Shown here piece by piece: positions 1 to 6,969 of a DNA stretch of 9,246 bases (its first letter is position 1; each line of letters begins with the position of its first letter). Both the position numbers and the translations under genes were made by a program. Origin of the DNA: Chloroflexota bacterium (GTDB lineage: Bacteria > Chloroflexota > Dehalococcoidia > SHYB01 > JACPQI01); contig JACPQI010000166.1 of assembly GCA_016190545.1 (NCBI GenBank), forward strand, positions 1-9,246. Reading direction: 5' to 3'. A model generated the notes under the pieces. That model did no database searches and was not told where the DNA came from. It saw only the letters and a program-made list of their open reading frames with translations.

Positions 1-2214
<2,214 letters not shown>

Positions 2215-2256
2215 GAGTGGAATTGCCGTTCGTCCTGAGCAGCCCGGAGGCCGCGG

Positions 2257-3078
2257 CTAGGCGTACGGGTGAAGCCTGCCCTGGTCGTCCAGCCGGAGCA
2301 GCGCCGTGAAGCGGTAGCCCCGCTCACGGAGCGCCGCGCTCCCACCCTGGCCTCGGTCCACAATGGCTACCACCATCGTCACCCGGTGTCCCTTTCCCTC
2401 AACCGCCTTTATCGCCTGGCTAGCGGAGGCCCCGGTGGTGATGACGTCCTCCACCACGGCTACCTGCACCGGCCGATCGGGCAGCGCCCCCTCAATGGCC
2501 TTGCTTGTCCCATGGCCTTTGGCTTCTTTGCGTACGGAGAAAGCAGCAAGGGGCTTTTCGCACTGGTGGCTGGTCACAGCCACCGCCACCGCAATGGGGT
2601 CCGCGCCCATAGTGAGGCCACCCACCGCCTCCACCCCCGCATCGCGTAGCGTCTCGAAGATGAGCTGCCCGACGATGGCCGCGCCCTCCGGGTGATAGGT
2701 GAGCCGCTTGCCGTCGAAGTAGAACGGGCTTTTCGCTCCGGAGGAGAGAGTGAAGTCACCATACTGGAGGGCGCCGGTCTCCACCGCGAGCTTCTGAAGC
2801 CGCTGCAGGAGCTCGGCGCGCCCTGTGGCCTCGTCGCCTTCGGCCCCGGCCTCCAGGTGCGGCCCCAGCGTCCGGGCGTCAGTGCCCCGATTCCTTATCG
2901 TCGCCTCGTCGCCCTCTGCCACAGCCTCCAGATGCCCCGCCGGCGCCCGTGGCCTGTCCCAGCACGGAGACCGGCACCGCTTCCCCGCGCACAGCTTCGG
3001 GCGCTGGGGGCGGCCCTTCGCGTCGAACCGGCGCGGGTACCAGGTGTGGCCGCAGCGCAGACATTCACAGGGTTTCAT
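2257..3078 (-). CDS. pyrE: Orotate phosphoribosyltransferase with N-terminal zinc-ribbon extension
   Basis: The catalytic part transfers ribose-5-phosphate from PRPP to orotate, giving OMP in pyrimidine synthesis. The protein is 273 aa, while PyrE is usually about 180-215. Residues about 86-273 are the PyrE core: GALQYGDFTLSSGAKSPFYF, GGLTMGADPIA, the loop RKEAKGHGT (183-191) and the PRPP motif VVEDVITTGAS (208-218). Residues 1-44 form a zinc-ribbon-like module with Cys at 4, 6, 9, 30, 35 and 39 (probable ligands C6-x2-C9 and C30-x4-C35) ending SPCWDRPR. Residues 45-85 are a linker with a duplicated 12-residue segment. Start ATG at 3078 is chosen for GGGAG six bases upstream; a longer frame from 3126 would add 16 residues without a comparable ribosome site. 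No ATG, GTG or TTG in frame lies just before the core, so a separate PyrE start is not evident. It follows nadD by 76 bp and is probably cotranscribed. Confidence 0.93.
   Translation of the reverse strand: MKPCECLRCGHTWYPRRFDAKGRPQRPKLCAGKRCRSPCWDRPRAPAGHLEAVAEGDEATIRNRGTDARTLGPHLEAGAEGDEATGRAELLQRLQKLAVETGALQYGDFTLSSGAKSPFYFDGKRLTYHPEGAAIVGQLIFETLRDAGVEAVGGLTMGADPIAVAVAVTSHQCEKPLAAFSVRKEAKGHGTSKAIEGALPDRPVQVAVVEDVITTGASASQAIKAVEGKGHRVTMVVAIVDRGQGGSAALRERGYRFTALLRLDDQGRLHPYA
2824..2934 (-). repeat. Two in-frame 36-bp repeats, 75-bp period, in the pyrE linker
   Basis: Copy A (2899-2934) encodes HLEAVAEGDEAT and copy B (2824-2859) encodes HLEAGAEGDEAT, offset by exactly 75 bp (25 codons). I count 29 of 36 identical bases; six of the seven differences are synonymous and one is Val to Gly. 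The intervening 13 residues are not repeated. The pattern points to an old duplication kept under protein-level selection. Confidence 0.85.
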
Positions 3079-3112
3079 GCTTCGCTCCCTTTCCGTGCCT
3101 CTTGCCACGCCG

Positions 3113-3127
3113 CATGGGCGGCCCATG
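3113..3127. promoter_or_regulatory. Perfect inverted repeat in the nadD-pyrE gap
   Basis: CATGGGC-G-GCCCATG, seven bases each side of one central base, about 35 bp upstream of the pyrE start. It could be an operator or an RNA hairpin in the pyrE leader. No U-tract follows on the minus strand, so it is not an obvious terminator. No regulator is identified, and chance in GC-rich DNA is possible. Confidence 0.35.
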
Positions 3128-3154
3128 GGGTACTCGACACGGGTATTGTCCCTC

Positions 3155-3766
3155 CTACCTCATATAAAGACGGCGCTGCTCAATATAGCGCACCACCGCC
3201 TCCGGCGCCAGGTATCGGATGCTCTTCCCCTGAGCAACCCGGCAGCGTATCTCCGTGGCGCTGATGCCCAGTAGCGGGCCCTCCAGCAGCGTGACGCGGC
3301 CCGTTATCCCTGGCAGCCGCCGCTCCAGGGCAGCCAGGGCAACTCGCCGGTAGCCGGGGCGCGGGAAGGCGACGATGCGGCTGAGGCGGACCACTTCCTG
3401 CGGCCTGCGCCAGAGGGGCAGGCCGCGCAACGCGTCCATGCCCATGATGAGGAAATACTGCGTCGCCTTTGGCGCGCTCCCTTTGAGTAACCGGAGGGTA
3501 TCCGCCGTATAGGTCGGCCCCTCCTGACTCGCCTCAACCGTGGAGAGCCGAAAGGCTGGGTTACCTCGGATGCCAAGCCGAACCATGGCTACCCGGTCCT
3601 CGATAGGCGTAATGGCGTGGCCTCTTTTCATCCACGGCTCCCCCGCTGGGATGAAGAGGACGGTGCCGAGGTTCAGGCTCTCGCGGGCCTCCTCGGCGAT
3701 GGCCAGGTGTCCTATGTGGATCGGGTCAAAGGTCGCTCCCAGAAGCCCTATCCTCCGGGCTACCAT
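3155..3766 (-). CDS. nadD: Nicotinate-nucleotide adenylyltransferase
   Basis: Cytosolic enzyme that joins nicotinate mononucleotide and ATP to give deamido-NAD and pyrophosphate, the step before NAD synthetase. The protein is 203 aa, a normal length. It begins with the nucleotidyltransferase motif GLLGATFDPIHIGHL (His17 and His20 are the HxGH pair), has GMDALRGLPLWRRP near 109-122 and the second ATP-binding motif GISATEIR at 167-174. The usual PPHK segment reads EPWMK. ATG at 3766 is supported by a strong AAGGAG five bases upstream (3772-3777), inside the end of obg. The obg stop codon (3760-3762) lies just inside nadD, a 7-bp overlap suggesting translational coupling. The stop at 3155 is followed by 76 bp and then pyrE. 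Confidence 0.96.
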   Translation of the reverse strand: MVARRIGLLGATFDPIHIGHLAIAEEARESLNLGTVLFIPAGEPWMKRGHAITPIEDRVAMVRLGIRGNPAFRLSTVEASQEGPTYTADTLRLLKGSAPKATQYFLIMGMDALRGLPLWRRPQEVVRLSRIVAFPRPGYRRVALAALERRLPGITGRVTLLEGPLLGISATEIRCRVAQGKSIRYLAPEAVVRYIEQRRLYMR

Positions 3767-4974
3767 TCGAACTCCTTACCGGCTACGCGAACCGTCTGCC
3801 CAGCCTTCACACCCGCCCTCTCCAGCGCTTTAGTTACCCCTAGTGTGCGCAGCAGGCCCCTGAACTGCCCGAGAGCTGTCCAGTTGATCAGATCCGTGGC
3901 GGCAGCGACCTGCTCCGCCCTCCGGTGCCGCACGACGAACACCTCGCCTTCTCTCTCAATCCGTATCTCCCGTCTCCGCTCCGGCTCAGGACTGGTCATC
4001 GTCTCCGCCATATGCACCTGGGTGGAGGCATCTCGCACGCGCTGGAGGATTTCGTCTCGTGCTTCCTTGACTCCATACCCTGTGGTGGCCGATACGCACC
4101 ATACCTTTCTGGCGATACCCGCCTCCTCTCCCTCCCGCACATCTACCCTGTTAACAAGAACTACACTCGCTTTGGTTTCTAGCCCTTTATCGTACTCGGC
4201 AATCTCGTCCGTGAGTATACCCAACTGCTCGTGGATATTCCCTTGAGCTGCATCAAGCACATAGACAAGAACCCTCGCTCGCTCCGCATGCTTGAGCGCT
4301 GTGTTTCCTAGTCCCTTCCCTCTGTGCGCCCCCGCGACGAGTGCCGGGATCTCAACAAAGGTCACTTCAACCGCGCCATCATGGTACACTCCTAACAATA
4401 CCTCGATCGTCGAAAATGGGTGTGTTCCTATCTCCCATCTCGTCCCTGCTAGCTGGTTTAAGAGTGCTGTTTTCCCTACTCCAGGCCCTCCAACCAGGGC
4501 TACATCCACGCTATGCTTTACTTCCAGCCGCAGTTTCTTCTCTTCTCCTGACTCCCCTGCCTCATGGAGCAAGGGAGCCTGCCTTATTGCTCCCACAAAA
4601 TGAACATTCCCCCAACCTCCTGTACCACCCCTCGCAACGAGAAGCCGTTCGTCCTCCTGCATAAGCACGCCTATCTTCTTTTCTCCTTCCCAGACCTCAG
4701 TCCCAAGTGGAACTTTAATAATGCGCTCCTTCCCATCCGCACCCGTTCGTTTTTTCCCTCCTCCTGGTTGCCCATCCTCTGCCCGGAATACTCCTGCATT
4801 TTGCCCCAGCCTCAGAGAAAGTTCATGCTGGCTTCCCACCAGATACACGCTCCCTCCTTTTCCCCCTGCTCCCCCAGCAGGCCCTCCTTTTGGCATCCGT
4901 TTCCCCCTGAGAAATGAAACAGCTCCAGCTCCTCCATCACCACTACGAACCGTAATTGTAATTTGGTCTTGCAT
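3760..4974 (-). CDS. obg: Obg-family GTPase with atypical G motifs
   Basis: Obg/CgtA proteins are GTPases that bind the 50S subunit and help its assembly and stress control. This one is 404 aa with the full layout: a glycine-rich Obg fold (about 1-155: RSGDGGAGAVSF, PKGGPAGGAGGKGG, ARGGTGGWGN), a G domain (about 156-315) and a weakly conserved C-terminal OCT-like domain (about 345-404: LRTLGVTKALERAGVKAGQTV). The G motifs deviate: G1 is GGPGVGKT (usual GFPNAGKS), G2 is HPFSTI, G3 is EIPA (usual D-x-P-G), G4 is NRVD (usual NKxD), G5 is SA at 295-296. It remains a valid P-loop, so nucleotide binding is plausible, but hydrolysis and specificity may differ. The start at MQDQITI aligns with family N-termini, although no good ribosome site precedes it. 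Its G+C (45-52% in lines I counted) is below gyrB and dnaA. It overlaps nadD downstream. Confidence 0.92.
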   Translation of the reverse strand: MQDQITITVRSGDGGAGAVSFLRGKRMPKGGPAGGAGGKGGSVYLVGSQHELSLRLGQNAGVFRAEDGQPGGGKKRTGADGKERIIKVPLGTEVWEGEKKIGVLMQEDERLLVARGGTGGWGNVHFVGAIRQAPLLHEAGESGEEKKLRLEVKHSVDVALVGGPGVGKTALLNQLAGTRWEIGTHPFSTIEVLLGVYHDGAVEVTFVEIPALVAGAHRGKGLGNTALKHAERARVLVYVLDAAQGNIHEQLGILTDEIAEYDKGLETKASVVLVNRVDVREGEEAGIARKVWCVSATTGYGVKEARDEILQRVRDASTQVHMAETMTSPEPERRREIRIEREGEVFVVRHRRAEQVAAATDLINWTALGQFRGLLRTLGVTKALERAGVKAGQTVRVAGKEFEW

Positions 4975-4989
4975 ACCTTTACCAATCTC

Positions 4990-5010
4990 TAATAGTAGTC
5001 ATAGTATAAG
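4990..5010 (+). promoter_or_regulatory. TAG-triplet run resembling a DnaA-trio element
   Basis: Read as triplets from 4990: TAA TAG TAG TCA TAG TAT AAG. Five of seven fit the [T/A]A[G/A] form of the DnaA-trio, the single-strand DnaA binding element described at bacterial origins next to DnaA boxes. A flanking DnaA box and GC spacer are not clear. The same bases could simply be the A+T-rich obg promoter region. Confidence 0.3.
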
Positions 5011-5173
5011 TTACGCTTTCCAATTGAAGAAGTGAGTGGAAGCAGGCGGCGGGCTCCGTTACTAGGAGAGACTTATCGCAATGGTATACGAAACAACGGT
5101 GCAGACGTGCGAGAGAAGCAGATATTGGACGCAGCAGACATAAACGTGTTGGTATTAAATATTTATGATGGTT

Positions 5174-5220
5174 GAAAGTGTACGGGAAGAGAAAAGTTAT
5201 GAGAAAGATGTAGGAAAGCG
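5174..5220 (+). repeat. Purine-rich tract with repeated GAAAG units
   Basis: 38 of 47 bases are purines on the + strand. GAAAG occurs at 5174, 5203 and 5214, and GAAAAG at 5191. The tract sits directly downstream of the dnaA stop. It contributes the strongest strand asymmetry in the window (20 G to 2 C in 5161-5220). Function is unknown; an unwinding region or a transcript-end region of dnaA are both possible. Confidence 0.45.
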
Positions 5221-5239
5221 CTCCACGCGGGTCCGGCTG

Positions 5240-6673
5240 CTACGCCAGTCGCGCCGCCGGGCCTTGCGTAGAGAGGCTCTGTGACAGCACGGTCAGGTGG
5301 TGCTGCGTTTCTGGAGAGGAAGCGCGGAGCCGGCCTATCTTTTGGCAGGCGTGGAAGACGGTGTTGGCATTGCGCCCGCCGGCCCACAGCCCGATTTGGG
5401 CCAGGGAGGCGTTGACGTGCTGCCGTAGCAGGTACATGGCGATCTGCCGCGCGTGGACCACTTGCTTGGCCCGCGATTCCCCGAGGAGGGCTTGGGTGGG
5501 CAGAGAGAAGTAGGCGGCGACAGCAGAGATAACCGCTTGGGGGTCGATAGCCGGGCGTAACGGCGATACCCAGTCGGAGAGGACGCCCGCGGCCAACTCA
5601 GCTGTGACCGGCACCGTGGTGAGACGAGCGTAGGCCGCCACCCGCTGTAGCGCGCCCTCAAGCTCACGGAAGTTGGTCGTGACCCGCTTAGCTAGGGCCT
5701 CGATCACGTCGCGGGGCACGGGCAGGTCGAACTGGCGGGCGCGCCGCTCTAGCAGCGCCACCCGCGCTTCCTCGTCCGGGGCCTGGATGTCGGCGATGAG
5801 GCCGCCTTGAAGGCGGGAGATGAGGCGGTCAGCGGACACCGTGAAGCCGATGGCGCGCGGCGGGCGGTCCGCCGTCATCGCAATTTGACGGTTCGCGTCA
5901 TGGAGCTCGTTGAAAATGTGAAGGAACTGCTCCTGGGTCTGCTCTTTTCCGGCAAGGAACTGCACATCGTCCATGAGAAGCAGGTCGCAGGAGCGGTAGC
6001 GCTCCTGGAAGTCAGGAAGCGCCCCCTGGCGCAGGCTGGTGACGAAATCGTTCGTGAAGCGTTCCGCCGTGACATAGAGGACCTGCTTGCCCCTCTCCTT
6101 CGCCTGGTGGGCAATGGCCTGGAGGAGGTGGGTTTTCCCCAGTCCTGATACGGAATAGATATAAAGTGGGTTGAATCCGGCGGGGGAAAGCTCCGCGACG
6201 GCGCACGCCGCCGCATAAGCTAGCCGGTTGCAGCGGGCTACTACAAAGGTATCGAAGCGATAGCGGGGGTTGGGGCCGCTCTCGGCGCCGGGATGGTCTG
6301 CTGCTTGGCGCGGCGCCGTGGGGGTAGCTAGCGAAGCGGCAGGAGCCGACGACACCCTAACGCTATCGGCGGGTGAGGCGTGCGCGGAAGAAAGCTCTGC
6401 AGGCCTCTGTGGAGCGCGGGTGGCTAGGACCTGGAAGTGTACAGCCACACTGCGCTGGAGGACCCGGGACAGGGTGTGCTGGATGAGTTGGCTCATCCGC
6501 TTCTCCAGCCACTCGGCTACAAATGGGGAGGGGACGCCGACGACGAAGGACTCGCCCGTGAGGGCGACACCTTCGGTGTCCTTTAACCAGGTATTGAAGT
6601 TCGGGCGGGTAATGACCAGTTGCAATTCGCCTAACACCGCCCGCCAGACATCGCTTGGGGGCTGATGTGCCAC
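5240..6673 (-). CDS. dnaA: Chromosomal replication initiator DnaA, divergent
   Basis: DnaA binds origin boxes and, as an ATP-bound oligomer, melts the origin and loads helicase. The protein is 477 aa. Domain I (about 1-85) opens with VWRAVLGELQLVITRPNFNTWL; an Ala/Pro/Ser-rich domain II follows (about 86-132); domain III AAA+ starts at NPRYRFDTFVV (135). Walker A is SVSGLGKTHL (174 on), where most DnaA have GGVGLGKTHL; Walker B is LLLMDDVQFLAGKEQTQ; sensor 1 is MTADRPP; DRLISRLQGGLIADI and FRELEGAL (sensor 2) are kept. Domain IV (about 375-477) has the helix ARQIAMYLLRQ, but its recognition signature is GGRNANTVFHAC (432-443) instead of GGRDHTTV. Start is GTG at 6673, with GAGG seven bases upstream (6679-6682). 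It is divergent from fmt and sits upstream of obg. It is certainly DnaA-type; whether it recognises standard boxes is doubtful. Confidence 0.96.
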   Translation of the reverse strand: MAHQPPSDVWRAVLGELQLVITRPNFNTWLKDTEGVALTGESFVVGVPSPFVAEWLEKRMSQLIQHTLSRVLQRSVAVHFQVLATRAPQRPAELSSAHASPADSVRVSSAPAASLATPTAPRQAADHPGAESGPNPRYRFDTFVVARCNRLAYAAACAVAELSPAGFNPLYIYSVSGLGKTHLLQAIAHQAKERGKQVLYVTAERFTNDFVTSLRQGALPDFQERYRSCDLLLMDDVQFLAGKEQTQEQFLHIFNELHDANRQIAMTADRPPRAIGFTVSADRLISRLQGGLIADIQAPDEEARVALLERRARQFDLPVPRDVIEALAKRVTTNFRELEGALQRVAAYARLTTVPVTAELAAGVLSDWVSPLRPAIDPQAVISAVAAYFSLPTQALLGESRAKQVVHARQIAMYLLRQHVNASLAQIGLWAGGRNANTVFHACQKIGRLRASSPETQHHLTVLSQSLSTQGPAARLA

Positions 6674-6703
6674 AAAAGCCTCGGTTGTATGAGAAAATCG
6701 GAA

Positions 6704-6721
6704 AATGACAAGCCAATGACA
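6704..6721. repeat. AATGACA direct repeats over the possible dnaA promoter
   Basis: AATGACA occurs at 6704-6710 and 6715-6721, 11 bp apart, about one helical turn. On the minus strand this reads TGTCATT twice, and one copy overlaps the candidate -35 TTGTCA. The placement suits binding of an autoregulator such as DnaA itself, but this is an inference. Confidence 0.4.
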
Positions 6722-6737
6722 GCGTTGGAGCCCTGCC

Positions 6738-6810
6738 GAAAACCATGCAGGTGCACCGGGCGCAACCTTAGCACGAGGCGCCTGCTATTCGTCAAGGTGA
6801 AAACCAGGCA
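6738..6810. repeat. GAAAACCANGCA repeat pair in the dnaA-fmt region
   Basis: GAAAACCATGCA (6738-6749) and GAAAACCAGGCA (6799-6810) agree at 11 of 12 bases and are 61 bp apart in the same orientation. They could be protein-binding sites upstream of dnaA. With only two copies, chance cannot be excluded. Confidence 0.35.
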
Positions 6811-6855
6811 AAAACGATTTGGATTTAGTTTTGCTTTATTCTGGAACCCCATTTG

Positions 6856-6884
6856 TTGTTTGACGCCAAAATGGCCCCTATAAT
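6856..6884 (+). promoter_or_regulatory. Probable sigma-70-type promoter for fmt
   Basis: A perfect -10 TATAAT (6879-6884) lies 17 bp after TTGTTT (6856-6861), a weak -35. A better -35, TTGACG (6860-6865), has only a 13-bp spacer. The predicted transcript start is about 6890-6892, giving a leader of about 75 bases before fmt. Confidence 0.5.
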
Positions 6885-6891
6885 CGCTATC

Positions 6892-6969
6892 ATGGTGCGC
6901 ATGCTGTTCCGTCGTCATCCATCCACCACGGCGCAGGGCAACATCGCGAGGGTCAAAAGTCCCAAGTGA
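6892..6969 (+). CDS. Possible 25-aa leader ORF overlapping the fmt start
   Basis: An ATG at 6892 (second in-frame ATG at 6901) opens a 25-residue frame, MVRMLFRRHPSTTAQGNIAR and five more residues, that stops with TGA at 6967-6969. The fmt GTG is at 6966-6968, so stop and start share GTGA, a typical coupling arrangement. The ATG falls at or within a base or two of the predicted transcript start, so translation would be nearly leaderless. No homologue is recognised. It may be chance; a conserved reading frame in relatives would decide. Confidence 0.25.
   Translation: MVRMLFRRHPSTTAQGNIARVKSPK

Larger units (their letters stand above)
4975..5239. other. Candidate replication origin between obg and dnaA
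   Basis: This non-coding gap is A+T-rich (about 65% A+T at 4981-5040 and 63% at 5161-5220), and the + strand changes from C-rich to G-rich across it. My hand counts per 60-base line are C26/G10 at 4861-4920, C19/G8 at 4921-4980, C13/G19 at 5041-5100, C9/G18 at 5101-5160 and C2/G20 at 5161-5220. It holds a TAG-triplet run (4990-5010) and a purine-rich tract (5174-5220). No TTATCCACA-type DnaA box is visible. On the minus strand TATACT (5003-5008 region) could be the -10 of an obg promoter, with no good -35. The origin call is an inference from skew, base composition and dnaA adjacency. Confidence 0.45.
6674..6965. other. dnaA-fmt divergent intergenic region
   Basis: 292 bp without a recognised gene. 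The stretch 6796-6870 is A+T-rich against GC-rich flanks. For dnaA (minus strand) a weak promoter is possible: TTGTCA (6706-6711), 16 bp, TACAAC (6684-6689), which would place the transcript start very near the ribosome site. For fmt a perfect TATAAT lies at 6879-6884. Two short repeat pairs are present and listed separately. No canonical DnaA box is visible; the nearest match on the + strand is around ATCCAC at 6921-6926, six of nine bases. Confidence 0.5.

Noticed and set aside
2215..2256. Terminator in the gyrB-pyrE convergent gap.
   Set aside because: Only a four-base stem (AGCC/GGCT) and a small GCCGCGGC palindrome, with no U-tract.
3079..3126. Upstream ATG at 3126 as the pyrE start.
   Set aside because: It adds 16 residues without conserved features; the ATG at 3078 has GGGAG at ideal spacing.
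5072..5081. TTATCGCAA as a DnaA box.
   Set aside because: It differs from TTATCCACA at three positions in the core and occurs once.
5032..5175. 48-codon frame on the + strand from GTG at 5032, containing REKQILDAA, reminiscent of a TetR N-terminus.
   Set aside because: It lacks a ribosome site, continues without TetR features, and lies in the A+T-rich candidate origin. The similarity is nine residues and probably chance.
6160..6185. GGTTGAATCC resembling a tRNA T-arm.
   Set aside because: It lies inside dnaA coding sequence (GFNPL), with no acceptor or anticodon stems around it.
6860..6884. TTGACG with TATAAT as the fmt promoter.
   Set aside because: The 13-bp spacer is too short for sigma-70; the 17-bp TTGTTT alternative was kept although its -35 is weak.
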